This document shows positions 51,965 through 64,000 of a stretch of DNA of 64,000 nt, piece after piece. The translations under genes and the position numbers were made by a program. The notes below the pieces were generated by a model, which had not been told where the DNA came from, searched no databases, and worked only from the letters and a program-made list of their open reading frames with translations. The stretch is from Collybiopsis luxurians FD-317 M1 (taxonomy: Eukaryota > Basidiomycota > Agaricomycetes > Agaricales > Omphalotaceae), in assembly GCA_000827265.1 (NCBI GenBank), contig KN834754.1, positions 1,008,831 through 1,072,830 on the forward strand, read 5' to 3'. The first letter of the stretch is position 1. Each line of letters begins with the position of its first letter.

Positions 51965-54900
51965 TCACCGTAGCAGATCCAAACGTTGGTCATTCGAAGG
52001 ATATCTATATGCAACGAAGTCGGGATCCTGCGGTACCAACTCATCCAGTGCTTTCCTCGACGTGATCGATATCCGAGGGCCACCAGCAGATCCGCTCAGC
52101 GCACTGTGACGTGAATTTGAGGTGGCATATCCCGTCATCACATCATCATGCATATCGGAACCAGAGACTCGCATGGCGGGGAACTGCTGCTGAATTTGTC
52201 CCTGGTATGGATACTGTTGATACTGAGGTTCATTCATCATCTCCTTCGAGTTCTCTGGAGAATGATTACGGTTTTTCTTCCCAAGGAAACTCGACAGCCC
52301 AAATCTTGACCGTCGTTTTGTGGGCGTTGGTCCAGTAACGGGAATTCGCGCGCTTGGGTCCGACGTATAGGGGGCAGTCAAGCGCAGCGACCCACGAGAA
52401 TCACCGAATTCGTCATAATTGGGTGCAAGGTTTTTGCGTGACGGTGTCGTGCCTTTACTGTTTGTGGATTTGCTGAGAAGGCTGCTGAGGTTCGGCCGAG
52501 TCGTTAGTCCGCCGAATGACTGTCGGCGCACCTCATTGCGGAAAGCTGCTTGAGGAGGAAGGAAATCATGCGGAGCTCCAGTTCCCGGAGGGCGAGAATC
52601 GAAGGTGTACACCGTTCGAGGTCGGCTGCTATCTCGGGAATTACCATTAACGTACGGTCGAATGACAGCGTCGCTAGGAAGGGGAGGTAGTGACTTTTCG
52701 CGCGAAAGCGTAGATATCGTCAGTCGCGACGAGACTGTTTGCGATAGTTGCTTGTCTATTGGCATATCAACTATGGGCACGGCAGTTTGACTAACACGCT
52801 GGCGGAGGTCTGGTTCAGATATCACAGAGTAGACATTCTTGGAAGTTGCGAGTGCGGTAGGAGGTTCCAGTTCTTCGATATTAGGTTTTGGTGTGTCTTG
52901 ATCCACGCCAGACTGCCGAGAAGATGCGGGGGAAGGTAGAGCGGTCGATGGCGCAGTGGGAGGTGAGACACCCGTTGCTGAGGATAAAGCCAGTTTGGGA
53001 GAAGCAGTCGATGGAAGTGATGGTGTGGAAGCATGTCGGCCGCCTACCCGGTCACCAGGGCTGCCTCGACTCACCAGATAGGATAACGGAGGGGGAGGAG
53101 CCAAAGGAAAATCAGAATCATCCTCCGTGCGGTCCAGAGAGTGACTCTCTCGGACATCCGGTGATTCACTCTTTCCAGACCTTGTCACAATGCGCCAAAT
53201 TTTAGCAAAGCCTTTTTTCTTCTTGGACTTTTCCTCCGATTGCCTGGATGGCACAGGAGTCAACTCGGAGGTCGGCCAGATTTGACTTTTCCGACCAGAA
53301 CCCATATCCACCGGGGACTGCACCATCTGGCCTCTGATGCCTTCTCGTTGGAGAGCAACACTGGATTATGGATCAGTATACATTCAAAAATCGCAAAGGA
53401 AATTACGCACTGCATATCCATCATACTTCCAGAGATACCGGACATTGCCAAACTATCTTGGCTCTTCCAATAACTCGACCGCACACCAAAGAAGCGCGTG
53501 CGCCTAGGTGAAGGTGAGCCTAAGCTATGCACATCGGAGAAGGATGCTTGTGACTGTGCCCGTGGAATGTCCGGTCTATCAAGTGGAGCCGTTAAGACGC
53601 TCATTGGCCGGGATGCAGAGGTAGGTTGAGAGTATCGGGAATATGGTTTCAAGCCAACACCGCTATCCGTATGAGGTGCCGCGAGACTATGCGTTGACAT
53701 GAGAGAGTTGACATCGACAACGGAGCTACGGGAAGATTTTCTGGCACGGCGTTCATCTTTACGCCGACGATCCCTAGCTTCCTTTTCTTCCTTGCGGACA
53801 TCAACATGCTCGACAATCATACCATTTTCGAGTAAAGTGACGTCGCGTGAATGGGAACGCTCGTGGGGACGGGAGAAGGCAGCGGACACAGGAGATGTAG
53901 GAGGTTTGATACGGACGCCTCCGGAATCGTCGGCTGGGGTAGCACTGCTGCCCATATCGTACGCGGAGCGCCTGAGTTGGGAATAGGTATCGCGCATTCG
54001 ACTGTCGAGTTCTTTGGCCTCGTGTAAAGCCCTGGCGCGTGCGAGCGCCTCAGCCTCGAGTAATGTTCGTTGCAATTTAATATATGCATTCAAGGTCTGC
54101 TGCCGTGAAGTAGGCTCTCGAGGATTCTGATCCCAAGATTAGAGTAAAAAAGCGGCGCAAAAAAAGATAAAACATACTACGCTCAACCACAACTTGATAT
54201 TTTGCTCCGTAAGTTTACCACCTGCTGCTTTAGGTCTGGGGGGTCCTTCGATATTGATGATACCACTGGCTTCTTCTTCCGCTTCCTTGCGCTTCAGCTC
54301 TTCATAATGTACATCGCTTTCTCTGTCCCAAACTCCTGGCGAAGTGACATCTACGTCGGCCATATCCTGGTCACGCATAGCACACTCAATGCAGACTTCT
54401 TCGGCTGGAGGATTGTTGGGCATATAGACAGGATTTACGGGATTTGGAGAGACGTTCTGAATATAAGTTGGCTGCTGAGGATAAGCTCGCTGTCTTGTTG
54501 AGACTGGGGGCGAATATGTCGGGGAAGCGGAAAGAGGCATGATTAATGGAGCAGCTGGGCCATTGATATTGCTTGGACCTGAGGCAGTTGGAGCTGCAGG
54601 ATGTCTGGGGAATAAGGAAGTTGGGATATCAGAAGGTTTGGGGGCTGTTGGTTCCTGCTCGTCAAGGCTGTACCGTTCGACGACACGGCGATTGTTCTGA
54701 GGCAGTGAATACGAAACTGCGCTCTTAGAAGGCTCGGGGGAAGACTGGATGTCCGAAGCACCATTTCTAGACGGTACTTTCTGCAAAGGTGAAGTTGAAG
54801 AAGAAGGTTTGTTCTCCTTTTCTTCTGGCTCCCAACCGCTGGACGCCGGCTGATCCTGAGTAGATTTCGAAGGCTGAGTGGTAATGGAAGGATATCTGTT

Positions 54901-54996
54901 GTCCCTGAAATCCAGCTCAGTTACGAGCGGTGTATGTAGAGGGCCTTTTACAGAAGAGCCGGGGCCAGTTTGCGAAGAATAAAGGGCGGTGGTCAT
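51965..54996 (-). CDS. Large Ser/Pro-rich protein with conserved acidic-helical core, unknown function
   Basis: A protein of about 960 residues from three main exons. The N-terminal 250 residues are disordered and Ser/Pro-rich. Then comes a structured-looking core VCIECAMRDQDMADVDV, PGVWDRESDVHYEELKRK and GKLTEQNIKLWL, which joins across an intron to LNAYIKLQRTLLEAEALARA, a helical stretch. The rest is disordered, with a basic KSKKKKGFAKIWRIV and RRSRFGLSSFLGKKNRN. I recall proteins with the VCIECAMRDQDMADVDV motif in many basidiomycetes, without known function. The start at 54996 (MTTALYSSQ) is preferred; 55116 is an in-frame alternative. The composition suggests a signalling or cytoskeletal scaffold, but that is only a guess. 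Confidence 0.65.
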
Positions 54997-55241
54997 CGTC
55001 TCCGGCCAAGAACTGAAGGTTTGATTGAGGGAAAGTTTTTCAGTAAGCGGCGACCCTGGTTCAACAGAACCAAACTGTCTCCAGATAAACGTCCAACGGC
55101 GCAAGTATTGGACCAAACGGTACCGACGTCGTTTACGGAGCAGAATAAAGAGGTGACTGGAACTACAAATACAGCGAGCGGATTACACAGGGCCGGCTGT
55201 CGCAATTTCAATTCACACGTTATTCCGTATTCGGTACTCTA

Positions 55242-56342
<1,101 letters not shown>

Positions 56343-56825
56343 GGGAGTCGGGACGATGAGGCACTGGAAAATATACGCTCCCTGATTGGCCGGAGCATTA
56401 TGACGTAAGCAATGAGTGACGCCACCACATGCTCAGAGCAAACGCGCTTCTGACGCGCTCTTGCCTGATTAAATGTAATGTATTCCTACAAATCCAACAG
56501 TACAATGCAAATATGACAACGAAGAATGAGAGAGAGAGATGCAGAAGGCTGCAAATTGACGGTATGAGTGATGCGAGTGAAAATGCTGTGAGTGAATCGC
56601 AAGAAGGACTGGAACGTTATGAAAGTGGGCAACATGCGGATGGTACAGTGCGTAATGCAATGGATGTACATATGCTTGGATGGAAAGTATGAATAATTTC
56701 CAGAAATTGGATAGAGTATGGGTATCACCAAATGCAAAGTCCCTTGGTTATCGCGAGACAAACAGAAAAAAAAAAAACACCGTCCTCACGGCCTGTTTAG
56801 AAGTAGAAGTGGGGTAGATGTAACT
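56343..56825. other. Intergenic, no gene recognised
   Basis: About 480 bases between the NDUFS7 start and the kinase stop. A run of 12 A lies near 56768. The 87- and 91-codon ORFs here lie on opposite strands of the same bases and show no motif. Confidence 0.4.
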
Positions 56826-58526
56826 CTAAACGTGGTGAGGATCCAGCCACAGGTGACTTTTAACCTGCTGGATTGTAACGCGCGTCTGGGGGTTCGGGTC
56901 CAGGCAAAGATGCATTAGATTCAGCGCTTCACGAGACACGCGCGGACATTCTGCAAAGACAATGCGTCCGGCAATCGCTTCCTTGATCGTTGGGAATGGA
57001 GAGGTGCCAGTGAGAAGATAGGAAAGGAGGACACCCAGTGTCCACACCTCTGCTGGTGCTGCTTGGTAGACTTTCTTCTGAAGAATTTCAGACGCTGCAT
57101 AGGCCGTTGTCCCGTAGAAGAGGTTGTAAAACGGACGGGGTTCGGAGGGGTCGGAGAAGGCAGCGCTTCCAAAATCGATGAGTTTGACCTGAGATAAAAG
57201 ATACGCATTAGTTGAATGAGCTCAAGTTCAACAAATGTAAAGTATACCTTGAGATACTTGTCGATGACAATGTTCTCATCTTTGATATCACGATGGGCTA
57301 CACCCAGAGAGTCGAGGTAATCAACCGCATCGACGATCTGCGCAAAGACATAGCGAGCCTGATCTTCGGAAAGGCATTTATTATCGCACTGCTCAATGCA
57401 CTCGAAGAGATCATGAGAAGGTCGACGAGTGAATTTGGGTGGTGGAGGGGCTTCGAGGCTTGATGAGGGGGGTTCAGGAATTTGTGGTAGATGGGGGTTG
57501 GATGTAGATAATGGTGTAGAAGGGCTTATACTTGCAATCGAGTCAGTCGAGACTGAAGGAGATAGTGGAGGTACTCTTTCATCATGTTTCTGACTCTTGT
57601 CGTGTTTAGAATTGTGCCATGGTGTACCGTGCAATTCTTGCACCTAAATCACGGGGTTGAGTGAACATTGAAACGCGATGATTCGCTGGAAATCCACGTA
57701 CAAGATAGTAAAATATCGCGTCTTCAAAGACATCCAGACATCTCACGATATTCTCATGGTCGAGACTGCTGAGCAATAATACCTCTGTGGGTATCCTCCC
57801 ATACGTCTCATCTTCTACCCAAGCGTAGTCCGGGACCTTGTCCTTGATAATAAACTTGACTGCAACCTCATGACCTTCAATCCGATTTTTCGCCGTCACT
57901 ACAAATCCGTAACCCCCTGAACCGAGCTCGTCTCCAATTTCATATGTCCGGGCAAAGTGGGGATTGAGCTGGTGGCCCGGAGGAAAATGGCGCGAGAAAG
58001 AGGAGGAATCGAGGTTGAACTCGAAGCCGGGGCTGGTCGGAGGGCTGACTTTATATGGGGGAAAGGTGTGCTGGGCTTTGTGTCTCGAATTCGGCGGAGA
58101 AGACTGGGACAACAAAGGCGAGGAGAACGCGTCATTTGACCCATACAATAAATACTCGTACTCAAACTTGCTTTCTGAAAGGAGTGCGGTGCCCTCGACG
58201 CGTGAACTGTCGAGATACAGCGAAGGCAAAAGACCATAGCCGTTTGCTGTGTTCGTTGCACAATCAGTGGGAGTTGTAGAAATGCTACCATGACTGCGAG
58301 CATGAACATGTTTGCTATCTGAAGGGTCGTTTTGAGACTGAGTAAAGGCGAGAAGAGAGTGAGGGTGTTCGGGGAAATCGGGTGTCCTGAGTGCGTCGCT
58401 CTCTGCTGGAGACGAAGATCCAGACTCTGAAGACGAGAGAGGTGAATAGGACAGATCTGGAATCATAATGGGATGAAGGTGCAAGTGCAAAGTCATGATA
58501 GGTTGCGGCACTGGAACAAAGGGCAA
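56826..58526 (-). CDS. Serine/threonine protein kinase with inserted Ser/Pro-rich loop
   Basis: A complete protein kinase domain follows a 190-residue disordered N-terminus (Ser/Pro-rich, starting MPFVPVPQPIMTLHLHLH). Visible are the Gly loop GDELGSGGYGFVVTA, the ATP-site Lys in VAVKFIIKDK, the alphaC Glu in PTEVLLLSSLDHENIVRC, the catalytic loop HRDIKDENIVID, and, across an intron, DFGSAAF. The activation segment has FYGTTAYAASEIL and helix F VWTLGVLLSYLLTG. Between QELHGTPW and DLFECIEQC, at the hinge, sits an insert of about 75 residues rich in Ser and Pro. The DFGSAAF and ASEI sequences resemble CAMK/PAS-kinase-type enzymes, but no PAS domain is seen. Three introns. Confidence 0.85.
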
Positions 58527-58860
58527 AAGCGATCGCCGCAGGGTTATATAGGGTAATTTCGAATGTCCAAGCTCCTCGCCGGATGATCAAAGCGTACGGG
58601 AACAGCGTTCAGGGTTACAACTTGGGCCAGCGTAGACTCTGAAGAACAGCCGCAGCCCTGGGGAAGATCAAGTAGGAAAAGAACGAAACCGGAGCTGAAC
58701 GTCTTTGGCCTCTCTTTAAACAAGTTCCACGGCCCGGCAGCATTCCAAATATGGAAAGCGCATAGATGGCAAACTGGGAATGGGCCAACGCACAATAAAT
58801 TCTGCGTTTCTAACTATATATGGCGACAGTACATTTATATCCTGAGATTCTGGTTTCAAG

Positions 58861-60496
58861 CTACTTTGCCAGGGCCCACATGTAATAGACTCCAATAGAC
58901 CTATAGGGTTGCCAGTTTGCAGATAGCATCTCCATCTCATTTGGAGTAAGAATAGCACCCCTGAACACAAGATTAGTGTTAGGCAGGATATGATCCTTGG
59001 AAACCTATGACCCACTTGATCTTCTTCTTACCATCCAAGCGACTTTGTAAACTCGATGCGGACAGACCCTCCGGCAGAGGTAGTGGTACGTATCCTGTCG
59101 AATTCTCTACCTTGATTATAGTTTGTGCAACGGATGGTGTCATTGGCGGAGGGATTGTAGCAACATTAGATCCGGCTTCGTTTTTGTTGGGCGTAGCAGG
59201 CGGTGCGGGGGGAATGGATGAAAGGTCCAAAGGTGGTGTCGGCGAATCCTTTTCCGGAGTAGCCGGCCTGTCACTCAGGATGGGTAGAGTGCCAGTTTCC
59301 GCGTCAGATCCGTTTTCGTCTTTGCTATCACGGCCCGCTTTATCAGGAGATACACTACAAGAATAAGTAGGCGAGTGCAGTCCGAGATACCACCGAAGCA
59401 TTCCGCGTTGGACCCCGAGATCGCCTGAGAAATGAGAAGCCATAGTATAGAGCAAGTTGAGGCACACCCACCAACAGGGAGAATATTCGGACGACGCAAG
59501 GTGAAGATGGAAAACATATCCACTGTAAGGCACCTGAGAATTCGCCAACTTAGAGAAGCATCACAAAAAACGAACCGGTCCACTATATTTAATCCAAATG
59601 TTCTAATTCAGTCGGCCCAAAAGGTGAAACGGACTTACACGACCTATACCTTTAACTTCGGTCAACATCTCCGCTAATTCATCATCGTCCGCCTTTAAAA
59701 GCTTCTCGGTGGATAGTCGGCCATCCGCGAACCGCGTCGCGAGATCGCGAACTTATTGTAGTCGCATTAGCGGAGAAAAATTTGGAGAGTAAAGGTAGTG
59801 GCTATACCATATTCTGCTTTTCGAGCACTCAACCCAGCGGTTCGAAGAATACCTAGGTCTGTGTTGGCAACTTGTTGCGGGGTAGGGAAGAAAGAAGTTG
59901 ATGTAGCTTGTTCTCTTTGGCCTAATTGAGCTCATAAAGGAATCGGAGAGCTGGCTGAGACTCACTGATAATCGGTTACCTTCTCTGGAAGTGATGGATT
60001 GAACAGTCTAACAAATTTATGGTTCACTGAACGAGCAGCAATCCATGAAATTTGTTGACCAATGATAGACGTTGTAAGGGCCCTGTGAAATCAAGCTGAC
60101 GCTCAAACGCTTCCCAAATGATTCAAAGACGCACCTGAATGGATGAACCGTTTCAAGTCGTTCAAACGGTTTGCAGTGAACTCTGTCAAAGAGAATCTGA
60201 AAGCGCGGGTCGGCAGATATAAGATGCTTCTTTGCTTCTTCGAAATCGAAAGAGAGCTTGGCAGGAACCAGCTCCTCAGCTGGTCCCGGCTCAGGAAGAT
60301 TATTCTGAAACTCTTCAATCTGCGCTTGACTAACGGGAGAAAGTACTTGTGAAGGCTTTTGTGTTAGACGGGGTTTCTTTTCTTTCGTGTCCGGTGTTGA
60401 AGGAGCTTCCTTCGACTTGCGTTTGGGTGCTCGGGGGGTAGGATTACCTTCCGCAACGACGGGGGTAGTACGGCTCGCGGAACGAGTGGTAGGCAT
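58861..60496 (-). CDS. MAG1: DNA-3-methyladenine glycosylase (HhH-GPD, MAG1/AlkA type)
   Basis: Base-excision repair enzyme that removes alkylated purines. The start at 60496 (MPTTRSASRTTPVVAE) is followed by a basic, probably nuclear-targeting region (PKRKSKE, KEKKPR). The helix-hairpin-helix glycosylase domain begins LISADPRFQILFDRVHCKPF, then SIIGQQISWIAARSV, the hairpin LTEVKGIGRWTVDMFSIF and LPVGDLGVQRGMLRW with the catalytic Asp. A Pro/Ser-rich insert of about 100 residues (SPDKAGRDSKDENGS onwards) separates this from the C-terminal helices LTPNEMEMLSANWQPYRS and YYMWALAK, ending at 58861. Seven or so introns are inferred, the last being 58978-59029. The insert is larger than in yeast Mag1. 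Confidence 0.9.
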
Positions 60497-60626
60497 TTGA
60501 TAGAACTGTAAAATCAGACGAAATGGTTTAAGCATGAGGTTCTTAAAGCCACATACTTGAAAGTCGCCTAACAACCTTGCCCCGACCCAGAAAACCACTG
60601 AGTCATGATGAGTAATTCTCGGCGCT

Positions 60627-60650
60627 TATTTTATCTTATCTTATCTTAAT
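60627..60650. repeat. Short TTATC tandem repeat
   Basis: Four copies of a TTATC/TTATCT-like unit just upstream of the MAG1 start region, in the divergent promoter shared with the I9 inhibitor gene. Confidence 0.6.
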
Positions 60651-60756
60651 GAGCTCCATCCTATCCCCAATTCGTCACTCTATTTCTAAGGCCCAGCTCG
60701 GAGCTTCACAGCTCTTTCTTCATACCCCACTATCTACAAATTCTACCAATTTAGCC

Positions 60757-61201
60757 ATGTCTAGTATGATTCTTCAAATTTATTGACATCCAGGCTTCTC
60801 ATCACTGAATCCAGACTTTATCATCACCTTCAAACAGGGTGTAACTAAAGAGAAAATACAAGAGTTTAAGAACGAAGTGACCTCGGGGGGTAAGCTCTGT
60901 GCTGTTACATCTGTTCTGAATCATCCATGCCCATACTTATACAGGTGGAGATATCAATCGCGATTTCGATGGCCTTGTCACTGTGTGTTCATCTATGCCC
61001 GATATCGATATGACGACGAATCTTTTCTAGGGCTTTGCGGCTAAGATCCAGCCCCAAACCTTACAAGCTTTCAAGGATAATGCAAGCTTGGACGACTCTC
61101 CCATAGAATTTATCGGTTAATGCCCTTTCGTCGCTCCTCTCTTCGTCGAATATTAACTGACAAATTCGACAGAACCTGATAGTGAAGTTACCACCCAGTA
61201 A
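60757..61201 (+). CDS. Proteinase inhibitor I9 family protein (Pbi2-like)
   Basis: Small inhibitor related to subtilisin propeptides and yeast Pbi2, which inhibits vacuolar proteinase B and also aids vacuole fusion. The product of about 83 residues reads FIITFKQGVTKEKIQEF, GGGDINRDFDGLVTGFAAKI, then SPIEFIEPDSEVTTQ, matching the family in order and size. Introns at about 60894-60945, 60988-61031 (GTGTGT donor) and 61119-61171 keep the frame. The first intron, if the ATG at 60757 is the start, is only 30 nt (60764-60793). An upstream in-frame ATG at 60649 would give an N-terminal extension of 36 residues and allows a longer intron with a poor GTCACT donor. Confidence 0.8.
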
Positions 61202-61613
61202 TTAACATACAAATTCTCTATCTAGGTCTGATTGACGTTGTAATCTGTAATGTACTTGAATAGGACGCCAGGATTTATTTAGTTCTTCCTCCACGGTGAT
61301 GCCCTGCACGTCCATTGAGTCGTTGAGTTTCAGTCAACGGAAAGTGCGAGAAGAGATAAACTACGCCAGTACAATGCAAGCGTAGAATATGTCCAAGGCC
61401 ACTATTACAATTGTGACACGACGTTTGAATACACTTTTCAAAGAAGCAATCCAGCTTTGAATTTCCCTGGGACCTACATTCACGATTTGAATAAGCACCT
61501 GGAGGATGCGAGGAATGAACTTGAATACTTAGCGTCTGGTATGTTAAGCGCTTGCAGGTATGAAATAGGCGCCTACGTACTCGAACCTTAACCGTCAAGT
61601 CCTTCGCGACAAA
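61202..61613. other. Intergenic, no gene recognised
   Basis: About 410 bases between the I9 inhibitor and SRP68. A 107-codon minus ORF at 61275-61598 has no motif and would cover the SRP68 promoter, so I treat it as chance. Confidence 0.4.
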
Positions 61614-64000
61614 ATGTCCTTAGTTATTGACTTTCGAGGTCAGTGGTATGCTTAGCACCAACAAAAATTTATCATTTATATCCATTTCTTATCTTGCATA
61701 CAGCCCTGCAAATCGCCAACGAACAACAAAGCGCATACGGGTTGAGGTACGATGATTTTGCGAGATACAGGTAATTTTTATCCGCCTCTGAATCGACCTG
61801 CCGCACAACTGATGCGTACGCTCAGAAAACACTGTGCAAACCGCACCCACCGGCTTCGTTCTTCCCTCAAAATGACCCATTCCTCGTCCAAGGGCAAGGA
61901 TTTTAAAAAGCTTCCTCCGATAACGGAGATGGGCGTGGAGAAAGTAAAAGAAGGACAGTAAGTCTCGATCTTATACTTTGGATCTCTGATATCAACTCAA
62001 TCAATCATTTTGCCAGTCTTCAGCTACTTCTTCTCGAATCCGAACGCGCCTGGGCCTACGCGCAAGAGCTTACGGCTTCCTCTCACCTCCCGGCAAACTC
62101 TAGCCACTCTGCCTCTCTACGACATCACGCGACAGGCCGTTCTCGTCGTTCAGTCAACTGGGCTACCCAACTTCTCTCTTTATCGCAGACCTTGTACTCT
62201 GCAGGCAAATTAACTGCAGAATCTCTTCTCGAAGTTACTGCCTACGTACTGCTTCTCAATGGGCGTTTCCTTCTTATACGGGAGGATTTCGAGAGTGCTT
62301 TGGCTCAGCTGTGCGTTACGAGACGTATCTTGGATATATTGGCGGAACATGCTGGCACAAGTAAAGATCATGCATTGGCCGTGCTTTGGGCTGATCAGGT
62401 TGGACCTATGATTAGGTGGTCCGCCCATCAGATGGGTAGAGAAAAGGCGTATGACGTGGATGCTATCGTCGCGGAGATCGCTAAAGAAAATGTGAAAGAG
62501 TTGGTTGAAGGATGGGATGGAATTCTGAAGACGTTCAAAGAACAAGTTGAACAGGGAGAGATCGGAGCTGCTGGGAAAAGAGGTCAAGGGAAGGCAAAAC
62601 TTGATGAGGGCAGATTGATGTGGGAAGGTGACAAGGTTCCTGTGAGGAACCCTGAGTTAGTGGACGTGCTACTGAAGGTGCAAAACGCTGAGGCCAAGTT
62701 GACCTCCCCGAATGCAGCTGGTGTCGCGTCTAGTAATAAAGGCAACACGGGGAAGAAAGCTGTCGCAGCCTATGATGCTATTCTTGCAGCATTGAGCGAC
62801 GCAGAAGAGGTAGCAAGGAAGTTGAGCGAAAGTGAAGCGCAAAAGGTGAGTAAAGCTCCTTATTATTGTTCTTCGCTTCTTAAATTGGTATCTTCTATCA
62901 ACGTCAACTTATAAAGGCATCCTCTTCCACTATCCCCACAAACCTCAACCCCAGTGGAGGTACAATGCGGGATATGCACTTTGTCCATACGTACATTGTC
63001 TACCAGCTCCTCTCAAAACGCATTCAAAGAGACTTGCTGCTGGCTGATGCGTTGACTGAGGAAGCCAAAGCCTCCTCCACTTCTGCCGCCAGTATCATCC
63101 AGGGATCTAAGACGGTTACGAAATCGAAATCAAAGGCGAAGTATCCCCAGCCTCAGCAAGTTTCTCGGCAGGCTGAACAAATGGATCCCCGTCTTTACCC
63201 AGCTATCGTCAAGCTCCTCGATACAATTCTGCAGTCTTTGACACAGATGCGTACTCTTAGTATTGTTGATGATAATCCGGATTTGAGTGCAAGTGTCGAG
63301 GGAAGAATTGCTTGGACGAAGGCTAGAAGGTGTGTTCTAAGATGGATTTATATGCATGTGCTTTACCCTCATGATATTCTCTCTTCGATCTTTCTTATTT
63401 TCTTCCTCTCCAATCACTTCTTTGCTAATTTTCTTGCCTCTCAGATGCCTTATCCTGGCCAGATGCTATGTTGTTCCTGGAGTCAAAAAGTATGCCGAAG
63501 CTCTAACTCTCCTGCAACACGCGTCTGTACACCTTCGAGAAGTCCGTGGCGTCGCTTCGTCTCTAGACCTGAACGACGCTTCTTTGGACTTCTATCCTAT
63601 TCCTCCGTCCGATATCGACGAACTAGATCAGGCCATAGCCAAGGAAGGAATGGAGTATAAGCGAGCGTGGCTAGAAAAGGGAGGAAATATTGGCAGTGAT
63701 AGTGAAGGAAACAAGCAGCCGCAGAAGAAACCTGTCTTTTTCAACATAGCATTGAACTACATTGATGTGGACATGGAAAGACTCAGGGAGAGGGCGGGGA
63801 AGGCACCTGCTCCGGTGCCTGTTGCACCTACTCCCAGAGCGCCAGCATCTGAACCCAAGTCTCAACCCACTTCGAAGGCTGGCTCGGCTGCGGTGTTGGC
63901 CCAGCGCAAAACATTAGCGGAGGGTCTGAGTAGGAGCGGAACTCCTGAGCCGAGGGAGGTTGCGGAGAATCAATCTCAGAACAAGCCTGCAGCGGGAGGA
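61614..64000 (+). CDS. SRP68: Signal recognition particle subunit SRP68 (3'-truncated by window edge)
   Basis: SRP S-domain protein that binds 7SL RNA together with SRP72. The start at 61614 gives MSLVIDFRALQIANEQQSAY. The conserved N-terminal region GLRYDDFARYRKHCANRTHR joins to RLRSSLKMTHSS, ESERAWAYAQELTASS and YVLLLNGRFLLIREDFESAL. Later parts include HFVHTYIVYQLLSKRIQRDL, QSLTQMRTLSIVDDN, VKKYAEALTLLQHASVHLRE and FFNIALNYIDVDMERLRE, then an Ala/Pro-rich stretch up to base 64000 with the frame open. Five introns are inferred. The C-terminal end lies outside the window. Confidence 0.92.

Noticed and set aside
61275..61598. 107-codon minus ORF upstream of SRP68
   Set aside because: No motif, and it lies across the expected promoter of SRP68.

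Overview
The window is nuclear DNA of a filamentous basidiomycete, most likely an Agaricomycete. The genes are split by many introns of about 48-60 nt. The protein set fits that group: a KRE6/SKN1-type beta-glucan synthesis protein, a fungal PL14 lyase, a Zn2Cys6 regulator, an I9 inhibitor and a large Ser/Pro-rich protein of basidiomycete type. Exons were joined by eye from reading-frame continuity and remembered family motifs, so gene names are family-level calls and most inner splice sites are predictions. I recognise no transposon, CRISPR array, viral insertion or secondary-metabolite cluster.

Layout. 1-10.8 kb: NAR1 (3' end off the left edge), a small membrane protein, a PL14 lyase, a vacuolar-type amino-acid transporter, phosphomevalonate kinase (ERG8) and ferrochelatase (HEM15). 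11-20 kb: a small unknown protein, SDH2, TRM112 head-to-head with RRP45, UBR7 and a GH2 beta-galactosidase. 20-30 kb: SRP14 head-to-head with SPC25, a membrane RING protein, an NFKBIL1-like coiled-coil protein and a GTPBP1-type GTPase. 31-36 kb: a KRE6/SKN1-like gene and MND1. 37-48 kb: a Zn2Cys6 factor, an eIF5-mimic (BZW) head-to-head with the first of two tandem PP2C phosphatases, and a PNS1/CTL transporter. 48-56 kb: an intron-containing tRNA-His(GTG), a four-span membrane protein, a membrane-anchored GH18 chitinase, a large Ser/Pro-rich protein and NDUFS7. 56.8-64 kb: a Ser/Thr kinase, a MAG1-type DNA glycosylase, a protease inhibitor I9 and SRP68 (3' end off the right edge).

How they relate. 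Most are housekeeping genes and not an operon-like system. Loose themes are Fe-S biology (NAR1, HEM15, SDH2, NDUFS7), RNA and translation (TRM112, RRP45, SRP14, SRP68, GTPBP1, BZW) and wall or glycan work (PL14, GH2, KRE6, GH18). Several divergent pairs share very short promoters (38, 53 and 116 bp between start codons).

The most unusual signals are in splicing. Six introns are best read as GC-AG. The KRE6-like gene has coding microexons of 16, 7, 10 and 14 nt, and the two introns flanking its 7-nt exon are visibly copies of each other. The amino-acid transporter has a 9-nt exon carrying its signature motif. I found no convincing undescribed multi-gene system; these gene-structure features are the best leads.
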